From the IMG/VR virus record IMGVR_UViG_3300037584_000248, positions 1 through 22,770 of that record: a DNA stretch of 22,770 nucleotides; one strand, given 5' to 3'. The first letter of the stretch is position 1. The number at the start of each line of letters is the position of its first letter. Source of the DNA: a virus. Below the pieces are notes generated by a model. It was not told the DNA's origin. It saw only the letters and a list, made by a program, of their open reading frames with translations, and did no database searches. Below are positions 7,195 through 15,703 of the stretch, one piece after another. The translations under genes were made by a program, and so were the position numbers.

Positions 7195-9881
7195 TAATTT
7201 TTAATTACATTTTTTGTTCCAAAGGGAACTTTGCCAAATAAAATTGTTTGTTTTTCTGTATCAAATTTATAGTTTCCACTTCCAATTAATTTTTTAACTA
7301 TATCTTTAATTGCATCACCAGAATCTGCATCAGTTTGTTTATAGTTAGCAAATTCATTATAAAAATCTGTTTGAAATCTACTATCTTCAAATAAAGTCTT
7401 TAAGGCAGTAGTTGCATTATTAGCATCAACATTTCCTAAAGCACCTATTGGTATATCTCCTCCAAAATTATCTCTTATATCTGATACATTATCTACATTA
7501 AAATAAGATTTCAATAATTTTTTTTGTTGTTTAATATTATTTTTAGTAGGCATTTTTAGTTTATTTGCTCCCTCATTTTGTGCTTTCATATATTTAATAT
7601 AAAGTTCTTGTGATTTTCTTTTATCTTCTAACTTAGCTTTATCTGCTGCTATTTTAGCTGCTGCTTTCTTTTCTTCAATACCCATAGTTTCTTTAGCAAC
7701 ATTTAATTCAGCTTCTCTTTGTTTATTTTTTAAATCTAAATTAGCTTGGTCTAGTTGTCTAGTTCTTTGCATTGCTCCATCTAGTTCACCTGCTGCAGCA
7801 TCACTTAAATTTTCACCCTTACCATATCGTGAAGATACTTTAGCTAAAAATTCAAACATAGATTTTCTTCTTGAATCATCTATATTACCTTGTTGTTTAC
7901 CTAAATCATTTTGTTGTTTTTGTAATAAATTTAAATAAGCTTCTCTAGTTGAACTTAATGTTTTTTTCTTTTTAACATCATCAGGATTATTTTTAACATC
8001 TTTAACAAGTTGTTCTAATTTTTTACCTTCTTTTTTTATTGTTTCATTAACTAATTTATTTGCTTCATTTGGTTTAATTTGTTTAATAACATTTTTATCT
8101 GTTACTATTGCATCACCTGTAGAAACTTCTTTATCTTTTTTACTTATTTTAGAAGCAATATTATCTTTACTTTCTTTAGCTTTTTCTAATATTGTTGGAA
8201 GTTTTGTTTTTAGTTTATTTGCATTTTCTGTTGCAGAATTTAATTTTTTATCTAATGAACTTGTAATACCAGGAACTTTAATATCTTTTATTTTACTTTT
8301 TCCAGAAGCTATTAATTTACTTATATCACTTTCTAATTTAGGTAAATATCCTTTTTCAATATTATCTCTTTTTTCATTAACTAAATCTCTTAAATTTATA
8401 GTATCATCTCTATCTAATCCACCTGCAACTCTAAAATCACCTGCATCATATTTTCTACTTGGTTGAATATTTTTATTTAAATATTTACTTAAAGGTATTT
8501 TAGCTGCATTAGCTAAATCAATAAGTTTATTAACTCCTGCTTGAGTTAAATCTAATGATTCTCCATATGCTTCTGAAACACCTTCTTTTAATCTTCTAAT
8601 ATCAAAATCTGCAGGAGACATACCTACTTCTAGTTCTTCTCTAGTAGGGTCTGGATAAGTAACTCCTGCTATTTGTCTAATCTTAGCTGAACCTTGTGGG
8701 TCTGCTTTACTAAATATACCACCACTTCCTGGTTTTAAATATTCTTTACTTTTTTCAATTCCATATTGTAAAGGGTCTACAAGAGTTCTATCATAAACAT
8801 TTTTAGCCATAGTACCATATTTACCTAGACTTGAAAGATATGGTTTTAAAAAATCTATATCTTTAGAAAATCCTGTAGAGCCTTTTCCATATCCAATTTG
8901 ACCAGGAAATTGTCTTTTAACTATAGGTAATCCACCTATACCACCACCAGTCTTAGCAGTTTTATTACCAAATACTCCACCAGGACTAAAGCCACCAAAT
9001 GCACCATAGGTTCCAACAAGTGTACCTAATCCACCTAATAACTGTTGACTACTAGAAGGAGCAGGAGGAGCATACTGTACACTTTCTAACATCTGTGATG
9101 CAGGTTGTGCTTGTACTACACCTTGATACTGTGCAAGAGATTGTTGTGGAAATTGTCTTTCATCTAAAAATTGTTTGTAAGCTTCATTTAATGCTGTCTG
9201 TGCTTGTCTTTGTTTTTCTTCACCTACAGTTTGTACAGCACCTAATTCACCTAACTGTGCTTTAAATGCTTGAGGAGTCATAGTTGCAAGTTGTGCACCT
9301 GCTTGACCTTCTCTAGCTTTTTGTGCTTGTGCCATTTGTAAAGCTTGTTCATAAGCTTGTTTACTACCTCTAGATTGTATATCACTTAATAATCTATTTT
9401 GTCCTTCAAGTGTTTGTGCTTCTAATAAAGAACCTCTAGTACCACCAAAAGAACCTTGAGCTACTTGTGCTGCTCTTATAGAAGGTAATGTTTTTTGTTC
9501 AAATTGTTTTTGTGCTTCTCTTTTTTCTATGTCAACTACAGCTTGTTGATATGGATTCATAAACTGTTCTATGTCTTCAGAACCAATAGCAGTAGCAGCT
9601 TGTCTTGTTAACTGTTCTGCTTCTGCAAACTTAGGAGCTTGTGTTCCTTGTAGTCCTGCTATACCTGTAAAAGCTTGTTGTTGTTCAGGAGTAAACTCTG
9701 CCATAGTAGGACCTTGATAAGGTTGAAAACCTTCTTTAGTTCTATCCTCATATAATGCTTGAGACTTACTTAGTATATCTTTGTAATAAGGAGCTAACTC
9801 TTCAGGAAATGCAGTAGTCTGCATAGGTCCTGCTAATTGTTGTGGTCTTCCTACTCCTAATAGGGATGACAATACTGACAT
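7194..9881 (-). CDS. Large helical virion protein of the ejection block
   Basis: This 895-residue protein has an N-terminal domain I recognise from marine podophage structural proteins. It shows PYYKDILSKSQALYED at 31-46, PYQGPTMAEFTPEQQQAF at 54-71, MNPYQQAVVDIEKREAQ at 108-124, GSFGGTRGSLLEAQ at 143-156 and a Gln-rich helix ending QFLDERQFPQQSLAQYQG (237-254). A Gly-rich hinge (about 282-340) follows, then a Lys/Glu-rich region with long coiled-coil-like helices (about 560-800). Conserved relatives sit beside ejection or tail-tip proteins, but I know of no biochemical proof. AGGAG near 9,891 sets the start; the stop overlaps the next ATG (TAATG at 7,192-7,196). Confidence 0.55.
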   Translation of the reverse strand: MSVLSSLLGVGRPQQLAGPMQTTAFPEELAPYYKDILSKSQALYEDRTKEGFQPYQGPTMAEFTPEQQQAFTGIAGLQGTQAPKFAEAEQLTRQAATAIGSEDIEQFMNPYQQAVVDIEKREAQKQFEQKTLPSIRAAQVAQGSFGGTRGSLLEAQTLEGQNRLLSDIQSRGSKQAYEQALQMAQAQKAREGQAGAQLATMTPQAFKAQLGELGAVQTVGEEKQRQAQTALNEAYKQFLDERQFPQQSLAQYQGVVQAQPASQMLESVQYAPPAPSSSQQLLGGLGTLVGTYGAFGGFSPGGVFGNKTAKTGGGIGGLPIVKRQFPGQIGYGKGSTGFSKDIDFLKPYLSSLGKYGTMAKNVYDRTLVDPLQYGIEKSKEYLKPGSGGIFSKADPQGSAKIRQIAGVTYPDPTREELEVGMSPADFDIRRLKEGVSEAYGESLDLTQAGVNKLIDLANAAKIPLSKYLNKNIQPSRKYDAGDFRVAGGLDRDDTINLRDLVNEKRDNIEKGYLPKLESDISKLIASGKSKIKDIKVPGITSSLDKKLNSATENANKLKTKLPTILEKAKESKDNIASKISKKDKEVSTGDAIVTDKNVIKQIKPNEANKLVNETIKKEGKKLEQLVKDVKNNPDDVKKKKTLSSTREAYLNLLQKQQNDLGKQQGNIDDSRRKSMFEFLAKVSSRYGKGENLSDAAAGELDGAMQRTRQLDQANLDLKNKQREAELNVAKETMGIEEKKAAAKIAADKAKLEDKRKSQELYIKYMKAQNEGANKLKMPTKNNIKQQKKLLKSYFNVDNVSDIRDNFGGDIPIGALGNVDANNATTALKTLFEDSRFQTDFYNEFANYKQTDADSGDAIKDIVKKLIGSGNYKFDTEKQTILFGKVPFGTKNVIKN

Positions 9882-9882
9882 A

Positions 9883-11859
9883 TTACACTCTCCTCATCAT
9901 TGGTTTTAATGCTTGTAAACCATCTATTTCATTTGGTTGCTTCATTGTTCCATAAGCTTTTTGTCTAATTTGTTTAACTGTTCTATCCATTACTTTTGCT
10001 CCTTCACTAGGATTACCATCACCTAATGCTGCCATTGTATAACTATCTACTACATATTCTGTAGGACTTACTGCTAATGTTCCTACTTGTTTATTACCTT
10101 CTTGAATAGGCATAAAAACATTATCATCCATTCCACCACCATTACCAGGTACCATACCACTAAACTCACCACCTTGTGCCATAGATATTAAACCACCTTG
10201 TTTAAAAGGTGAGGGTAAACCTCTTGAGTTTAAAGCTTCTTCTAATAATCTTCTAGCACCTGTTCCTGGACCATATATTTCTTCTACTTCATAAGGATTT
10301 TCTTTTACTACTTTATAATATTGATTAAGAATTTCTTGAGTTTCTATTTCATTTGCTTCATCAACATCACTCATTTCTGTATCTTCTTCATCATCTTCAT
10401 AACCTCTAGTAAATAACATTTTTGCTTTATCAAGAACACCTTGAAGACCTCCAGGAGTTCCTTCTTCAGCAGTTACAACATCTCTAGTAGCAGCAAACTG
10501 AGTTCCTGGTACTAATCTAGGTCTAGCTTTTCTACCTAATGCTATATCTAATATATCTTGTGAAGATAAATAAGCAGGTAATACAACACCACTTGGGTCA
10601 CGTATAACTGTTTGACCACCAAAGCCTGTATCTATTTCATAATCCATTTGTGCTAACTGTGCTCTTGCAGCTTCTTCTTCAGCTCTTTCTGCTTCTTCCA
10701 TAGCATTTTCCATATCTATTGCTGTACCTGCTAATTCACCTGGAGCTACTGCTTTAGCTAATTTACCTGCAGTACCTAATACATTAATACCACCTTTATC
10801 ATCAAATGAAACTGCTGAATCCATTAATCGTTCTGTAAAAGGTCTATTAACTGAAGCTTGTAATTGTTCTTGAGCTGCTGCTTCAGATATACCACCTTTA
10901 CCTATATTAAAAGTAGTACCTGCTGTTGGGTCAGCAGCTAATATACTTTTTGCTTGTGCCATATAATTAGGTTCTACTGCTGTAGGTGCTCCTGATATAG
11001 GTCTAATATCTGAACCTAAACCTGCTAGTTGTCTACTTCCTGCATCAGATACATTAGAATATGTTGAAAGATTATCAGGAGCTCCAAACATTTTAGCTGA
11101 ATCTACATAAGCAGTTTGACCTGGAACATTTGATGCTTGTGCTAAACCTTCTGGTGTAGAAGCAACATAAGCATTACCTTGAATATTTGCATTTGATGTA
11201 CCTGCTTGTAAATTTGAACTACCTGAAGTTGCTTTAGCTGCTGCATCTGCTTCTAATCCTTTTGCTAATGCTCTTTGTTGTCCATAATTAGAAAGACCTT
11301 TCATAGCACCTGCAGTTATTCCAGTTAAAGCTGCTTGTTTAAATACATCAGAACCTCTTCTACCTGCAGCTAATGCTCCAAGACCACCACCTATTGCACT
11401 AGCTAATCCATAATTAACAGCACCCATTCCACCTGCATAAGTAGAAAATAAACCTAGTTGTGCAGGACCTAATAAATAAGGTGCAGCTAATCCTATAGCA
11501 ATAGGAGCTATTGTTTTAAATGCTTTAGACTTTGCTATATTTCTAAAAGGTTTTGTAATACTTTTTAAACTAAAAGCTTCTGGTAAACCTGTTATAGGAT
11601 TATATGTAATATTTCCAAGAGACATTAATCCTTGTAATTCGTCAGGTCTTACGTGTAATAATACACTATCACCAAATCTACCATAAGATGCTAAGTTCTC
11701 AGCAGTATCTGCTATAGAGCCACCTTTATCCATCTGAACTGTTGGCATGCTTCGCAGTCCTTGCATAGCTCTTAGCCTATCTATTGCTTCTGTACTTTGT
11801 ATAGAATCTTGAAAATTGTCAAGTTGTTCTATTCGATTCATTGTGGGATTCATCATCAT
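9883..11859 (-). CDS. Virion-associated protein with conserved C-terminal motif
   Basis: This 658-residue protein starts MMMNPTMNRIEQL. It has a hydrophobic Gly/Ala-rich middle (about 110-190, including IAPIAIGLAAPYLLGP), a long low-complexity stretch, an acidic patch (YEDDEEDTEMSDVDEANE) and a distinctive C-terminus from about residue 568. The C-terminus contains GMVPGNGGGMDDNV, SPTEYVVDSYTMAALGDG and AKVMDRTVKQIR. The same pattern (G-x-GxGGGMxDxV ... EYVV...ALG.G...GA..LD) recurs at the ends of internal or tail proteins of many podophages. The hydrophobic middle suggests membrane insertion during DNA delivery. The first ATG has a moderate AAGAGG upstream and overlaps the previous stop (ATGA); three ATG codons in a row leave the exact start open. 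Confidence 0.55.
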   Translation of the reverse strand: MMMNPTMNRIEQLDNFQDSIQSTEAIDRLRAMQGLRSMPTVQMDKGGSIADTAENLASYGRFGDSVLLHVRPDELQGLMSLGNITYNPITGLPEAFSLKSITKPFRNIAKSKAFKTIAPIAIGLAAPYLLGPAQLGLFSTYAGGMGAVNYGLASAIGGGLGALAAGRRGSDVFKQAALTGITAGAMKGLSNYGQQRALAKGLEADAAAKATSGSSNLQAGTSNANIQGNAYVASTPEGLAQASNVPGQTAYVDSAKMFGAPDNLSTYSNVSDAGSRQLAGLGSDIRPISGAPTAVEPNYMAQAKSILAADPTAGTTFNIGKGGISEAAAQEQLQASVNRPFTERLMDSAVSFDDKGGINVLGTAGKLAKAVAPGELAGTAIDMENAMEEAERAEEEAARAQLAQMDYEIDTGFGGQTVIRDPSGVVLPAYLSSQDILDIALGRKARPRLVPGTQFAATRDVVTAEEGTPGGLQGVLDKAKMLFTRGYEDDEEDTEMSDVDEANEIETQEILNQYYKVVKENPYEVEEIYGPGTGARRLLEEALNSRGLPSPFKQGGLISMAQGGEFSGMVPGNGGGMDDNVFMPIQEGNKQVGTLAVSPTEYVVDSYTMAALGDGNPSEGAKVMDRTVKQIRQKAYGTMKQPNEIDGLQALKPMMRRV

Positions 11860-12071
11860 TTTTTTATACCTCTTGGATTCATATAGTTAGATTGTGGTGT
11901 TGTATTGTCTGCTATAAAGTTACTACTATTATACACTATTTTTTGAGAGTTAGCTATAGGTTCTACCTTTTGTTGTAAATTAAATAATGTAGGTACACTA
12001 CCCTGTCCAGTATTTAAATTACCTATTAAGGTACTATCATTTACAAATTTAAAATATTCTTTACTATTCAT
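11856..12071 (-). CDS. Small polar protein, unknown
   Basis: This 71-residue protein is Asn/Ser/Gln-rich, with MNSKEYFKFVNDSTLIG at the start and NYMNPRGIKK at the end. It has no membrane segment, signal or cysteine. I do not recognise it. It overlaps the 53-residue gene upstream by eight bases and the 658-residue gene downstream by four, so it belongs to the same translational chain. Reality rests on its exact fit in the operon and on the absence of a competing frame. Confidence 0.5.
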   Translation of the reverse strand: MNSKEYFKFVNDSTLIGNLNTGQGSVPTLFNLQQKVEPIANSQKIVYNSSNFIADNTTPQSNYMNPRGIKK

Positions 12072-12225
12072 TAATTATCTCTAGTATTTTTTCTCTTTGT
12101 TTTAAAATTTCTTTTTGTTGTAGTATAAGTTGTTCTTTTTGTTTTAATATATATTCTTTATTTACAATATTGTCTTCTTCTTGTATTACTTTATCTTTAG
12201 GAAATATAATAATATTATCAGTCAT
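12064..12225 (-). CDS. 53-residue coiled-coil micro-protein
   Basis: The protein begins MTDNIIIFPKDKVIQEEDNI and continues as a Lys/Gln/Glu/Ile-rich helix (about residues 23-53) with heptad-like spacing of Ile and Leu, ending ILEIINE and a TAG. Its ATG overlaps the upstream stop (TAATG at 12,223-12,227) and its end overlaps the next start by eight bases, filling the interval completely. I see no clear ribosome binding site, so translation probably depends on coupling to the gene before it. The function is unknown; a small chaperone or assembly factor is conceivable but unsupported. Confidence 0.55.
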   Translation of the reverse strand: MTDNIIIFPKDKVIQEEDNIVNKEYILKQKEQLILQQKEILKQREKILEIINE

Positions 12226-12518
12226 TAATTTAAATCATGCCATGATGTCTCAGAAGCTAAACTTACATATCCTTTAAACTTACCAGTTGATGCTGAATAA
12301 GCTATATCACCTGCTTGTGGATTTGTAATATTAGTAACAGTAGTAACTGTAAATATTTTTGTTGATGGTTTACTATCTACTTGTACATCTCTTGTATTTA
12401 ATTCATTAATTAAAGTAGAACCCCATTTTTCCATTAATATATATAGCTGTCTTAATTCTTCATTCTCTTGCATTTGATAACCATACAACTTAGGTATAAG
12501 TGGATATTGTTGTGCCAT
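12225..12518 (-). CDS. Small virion-block protein, unknown
   Basis: This 97-residue protein has a helical N-terminal half (MAQQYPLIPKLYGYQMQENE, then LRQLYILMEKWGSTLINELNTRD) and a beta-rich C-terminus with GDIAYSASTGKFKGYVS and a TSWHDLN ending. The GDIAYxxSTGKFxGYV...W pattern also ends other phage structural proteins that I recall, where it may be a small beta domain at a fibre or tail tip. It sits between the hub candidate and the ejection block and is coupled on both sides by TAATG. Confidence 0.5.
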   Translation of the reverse strand: MAQQYPLIPKLYGYQMQENEELRQLYILMEKWGSTLINELNTRDVQVDSKPSTKIFTVTTVTNITNPQAGDIAYSASTGKFKGYVSLASETSWHDLN

Positions 12519-14383
12519 TATCTTCTACCATCTGGTTGTATAGCTAAACGAATTGAACCCCATCTCCAACTCGTATTAGCTGAATTACAAGATACTCTTA
12601 CTCTCCCTTGCCTTCCTCTTGCTCTCATATCTATTTTAACTGTAGAATTACTTACTGTATGTGGTGGTGCAGGTTTTTCTGTTTCAGTAGAACTTTCAGG
12701 AAAGTCTTTTGTTTTAATAGAAAAAGTTAATGCACCATCATTAATTGTAAAGTCAGGTATTACTCTAGATAAAAACATAATATCATTTCCATCTGCCATA
12801 TCAAAATCTGCTGACTCTATAAATGAAGACATTGGTTGTCCACTTTCTGTATATAAACCATCAGGTTCATTGTTATATAAATTATTACCTGCTACTGTTA
12901 CACCTGTTGTTATTGTATTTCCAAATACTGTTTTATCTGCAAAGGTTGTAAAGATACTAGAACCATATGTCCAGTAACCTTCATTAGGTGAATAGATAAC
13001 ATAACTATCACATTCATCAGAACCTGTAGAAGGATACAACCAAATTACTTCTTTAAACTCAGAATTAATTCCACAGAATATTTTATCTTTTTGGTCTTGG
13101 TTTAATCTATCAAATATAAATCTTCTTACAGTACAATCTAAATTTTTAACTTGACCATCAAACATATAAAAGTTATCATGTCCCATCCATACTGTTGTAC
13201 CATCATAATCAACTGCAGCATGTGGAGCTATTAATCCACAATTACTACCTAGTTGTTGAAACTGAAATGTAAAAGGTGGTCCAACAAAAGTCATAGTCCA
13301 TAGTGAATTATCTGTCCATATATTAATAGCATTTCTACTTCTAACTCCACCAACTATTTGTGTACCATCTGTTAATACATTTTCTCCTGCTGTAGAACTT
13401 AATGAAGGAACCCAGTTAGTTAAGTCTTCTTGATTAGACCACTTTACTAACATAGGTTCAAAGGTTCCATTAGGGTCTGCAGTTGTATTAAATTGATTTG
13501 CTCCTAAACAAATTAAGTGTCTATCATTAGGAGAAACTATAACAGAGTTTACAGTTGTTGGTGTTGAATTAGTAGCACCAGAAACTAAAGCAGCTCTAGT
13601 AGGACTTGTTGATGCATCTGTATCAAAAAGATAAATAGAACTACCTCTTCTATTTGCTACAATATCTTCACCAAAGTTATCTAAACTCCATTGTGTTATC
13701 TGACTAGCAAAGTCACTAGCACCTACTGATGTAGGTCTATTCCATGCTCTTCCTCCTGCAACACTTACACCTGCATTATAAGAACCTGCACCATAACCTA
13801 CATCTGTTACAGCATTATCTACACCACTACCTAATAAATAATGTATTGTTCCACCACCTGTAGATGATTGAGCAGCACTAGATGTAGTAGCTACTGATAA
13901 AGCAAATGTATTTGCATTAATAACACTTACAGGATATGTTGTTGTTCCTAATAATATATTACCACCAATAGTAGTAGAACTTGTAAAGAAAACAAAGTCA
14001 CCTGTTGCTCTACCATGTGCTGTTGCTGATACTGTTACTGTATTAGAACTAATAGCACAACTAAAAGAACTAGCTAATGTAGTACTTGCAGATACAGGAG
14101 TAATATCAAATATCTGGTCACCATTATGTTCATATAACATTTGAGCAGTACCAAAAGCTGCTCTCTTAAATTGATTATTATCTGACCATGTAATTAAATC
14201 TCTTGCTGCACCATTGAATGTAGCAGATACTTTTGTTTCATAACCACCTATATTTTCTGGTTTACCTGCTCTGAAACGTACCTTATCAACATCATACCAT
14301 GCACCTTTTTCTGCATACTGTGTTGATTCTCTAAAGATTCCAGGCTTGAAATCCATCTTTACTAATTTAGAACTTGTTGACAT
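12518..14383 (-). CDS. Tail hub/nozzle candidate (P22 gp10-like role)
   Basis: This 621-residue protein starts with a conserved module: FKPGIFRESTQYAEKGAWYD (12-31) then KVRFRAGKPENIGGY (34-48) and a repeated WxxxxxxxxAAFGTAQMLY strand pattern, as in phage stabilisation or tail-hub proteins that form a beta-propeller ring. An Ig-like or E1-FCCH-like beta domain seems inserted at about 104-182 (TVTVSATAHGRATGDFVFF and INANTFAL). The remainder holds propeller-like strands such as NAINIWTDNSLWTMTF and a C-terminal RGRQGRVRVS segment near the end. The role as nozzle closing the DNA channel is inferred from family pattern and from the gp4-like adaptor in the same unit. AGGA lies before the start. 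Confidence 0.55.
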   Translation of the reverse strand: MSTSSKLVKMDFKPGIFRESTQYAEKGAWYDVDKVRFRAGKPENIGGYETKVSATFNGAARDLITWSDNNQFKRAAFGTAQMLYEHNGDQIFDITPVSASTTLASSFSCAISSNTVTVSATAHGRATGDFVFFTSSTTIGGNILLGTTTYPVSVINANTFALSVATTSSAAQSSTGGGTIHYLLGSGVDNAVTDVGYGAGSYNAGVSVAGGRAWNRPTSVGASDFASQITQWSLDNFGEDIVANRRGSSIYLFDTDASTSPTRAALVSGATNSTPTTVNSVIVSPNDRHLICLGANQFNTTADPNGTFEPMLVKWSNQEDLTNWVPSLSSTAGENVLTDGTQIVGGVRSRNAINIWTDNSLWTMTFVGPPFTFQFQQLGSNCGLIAPHAAVDYDGTTVWMGHDNFYMFDGQVKNLDCTVRRFIFDRLNQDQKDKIFCGINSEFKEVIWLYPSTGSDECDSYVIYSPNEGYWTYGSSIFTTFADKTVFGNTITTGVTVAGNNLYNNEPDGLYTESGQPMSSFIESADFDMADGNDIMFLSRVIPDFTINDGALTFSIKTKDFPESSTETEKPAPPHTVSNSTVKIDMRARGRQGRVRVSCNSANTSWRWGSIRLAIQPDGRR

Positions 14384-14390
14384 TTAAATC

Positions 14391-15311
14391 CTAATCAAAG
14401 TTTTTTAATAATGCTGCGTCTATTGTTGTTGCACTTCTTGTGCTATATACTAATATATCTACATCTGCTGCACCTGTACTTAATGTTGGTGCTGCTCCAG
14501 ATACAAATTGATAAACAGAGTTATAAGATAATGTTCTACTACCTGTACTATCTTGTATAACATATATCTGTCCTGTTTGTCCTGCTACTGCATTAGTAGG
14601 TGCTGCTAGTGTTCTATTACCACCTATAGTAACTAAGAAGTTATTACCTAATGCAAAGTCTACTGCTATACTTGCAGCATCTGTTAATGTTGTTATTGGG
14701 TTATATGCTCTAGCAGATGTTCCTACTTTTAATGAACCTGCTTCTACTACAAAGTCTCCACGTACAGTTGTATTAGCTGTTACTGAACTTCTTACATATC
14801 TTGCATCAGCTATAGATACATCAGGTACATCTGTTGTTCCTGTTCCTACATCTGCAGAAGCTGCTGTACCAAATCCTTGTCCTTTTGTATTAGTTGCAAA
14901 GACACTTGTACCATCACATATAACTAAACCTATTGCACCAAAAGGAACTGTATATCCTGTACCACTTGCTGTTTTAATTTTAACTATATCTGATGCTGTT
15001 GTATTTGCAGATACTTTATTATTAATAACATAACCTTTAGATTGAGCAGGTATTATCATTGATATAGTATTATGACTACCACCTACTGAACCTTTTAATT
15101 CTATAAAAGCATTACGTGGTACATCACTTGCACCATCTACTGCTGATAATGTTACTGTAGCTGCTGCTCCTAGTTCTACTGTGGTATAACCTGCAATGGC
15201 ATCATCTACTAAACTTATCATACCATCATTTAATACAGTACCCCAAGTGTTTGGATTATCTCCATCACCTTGTTTTACTAATCTTAGTCTACTTGTATAT
15301 GTTGATGACAT
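14391..15311 (-). CDS. Tail fibre-like protein
   Basis: This 306-residue protein has the N-terminal phage-fibre motif QGDGDNPNTWGTVLNDGM (14-31), followed by a beta-rich region of Thr, Ser and Val and a C-terminal domain (about 205-306) with GQTGQIYVIQD, LSYNSVYQF and PTLST. The C-terminal domain is related to that of the 814-residue fibre upstream. The fold is probably an all-beta trimer at the virion surface, with a role in host recognition. GAATAGGAG overlaps the stop of the exported protein gene and fixes the start at 15,311. Confidence 0.6.
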   Translation of the reverse strand: MSSTYTSRLRLVKQGDGDNPNTWGTVLNDGMISLVDDAIAGYTTVELGAAATVTLSAVDGASDVPRNAFIELKGSVGGSHNTISMIIPAQSKGYVINNKVSANTTASDIVKIKTASGTGYTVPFGAIGLVICDGTSVFATNTKGQGFGTAASADVGTGTTDVPDVSIADARYVRSSVTANTTVRGDFVVEAGSLKVGTSARAYNPITTLTDAASIAVDFALGNNFLVTIGGNRTLAAPTNAVAGQTGQIYVIQDSTGSRTLSYNSVYQFVSGAAPTLSTGAADVDILVYSTRSATTIDAALLKNFD

Positions 15312-15320
15312 TTATTTCTC

Positions 15321-15611
15321 CTATTCAAATATAAATTCTTGTTGACCACCTATGAGACCACAAGTGATTTTGTCTGTTCCTGTTATCATAATTAACCAAT
15401 TACCTTTATTCTTATTAGTATATAATTCTATAATACTATTATTAGAAGTTACTGAAAAAGCTATTCTAGTTAAATCTAATCTATTTTCTAAATCATTAAC
15501 TGCAAAGTCTCTGTTTGCACATACATAAGTTGTTGTAAGTTTTCTATTTATAAACTCATTACTAAAAGATATACTAGTAATAAAAAATAATAATATTACT
15601 AGATACTTCAT
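15321..15611 (-). CDS. Small exported protein with signal peptide
   Basis: This 96-residue protein begins MKYLVILLFFITSISFS, a typical signal peptide with a likely cleavage after residue 17. The mature part is a small alpha/beta-like domain with two cysteines (Cys31 and Cys84), a LENRLDLTRIAF helix, and strands around IIELYTNKNKGNWLIMITG. No lipobox is present, so a periplasmic protein is more likely than a lipoprotein. Similar proteins (signal peptide, two Cys, GNWxI strand) occur in marine phage structural blocks as I recall, with no known function. Its ATG overlaps the micro-gene stop (TAATG). Confidence 0.55.
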   Translation of the reverse strand: MKYLVILLFFITSISFSNEFINRKLTTTYVCANRDFAVNDLENRLDLTRIAFSVTSNNSIIELYTNKNKGNWLIMITGTDKITCGLIGGQQEFIFE

Positions 15612-15703
15612 TAGTCGTTACACTCACAAAGTTTACCAAATAATCTTTTCTTAAACTTTTTATAAAAATCTTTTATTCTATCTAACATACTGCTTAACAT
15701 CAT
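15611..15703 (-). CDS. 30-residue basic micro-protein
   Basis: The protein starts MMLSSMLDRIKDFYKKFKKR and ends LFGKLCECND. It is an amphipathic basic helix with a C-terminal Cys-x-Cys. A GGAGT at 15,711-15,715 sits seven bases before the ATG at 15,703, which is why this start is chosen over in-frame ATGs at 15,709, 15,700 and 15,688. Its TAA overlaps the ATG of the exported protein gene and its 5' part overlaps the end of the 212-residue gene by 26 bases. The function is unknown; an amphipathic basic helix could associate with membranes. Confidence 0.45.
   Translation of the reverse strand: MMLSSMLDRIKDFYKKFKKRLFGKLCECND

Noticed and set aside
12468-12977. Plus-strand open frame of 169 codons opposite the hub candidate
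   Set aside because: It spans the junction of two well-supported minus-strand genes, begins without a ribosome site and has no recognisable domain.
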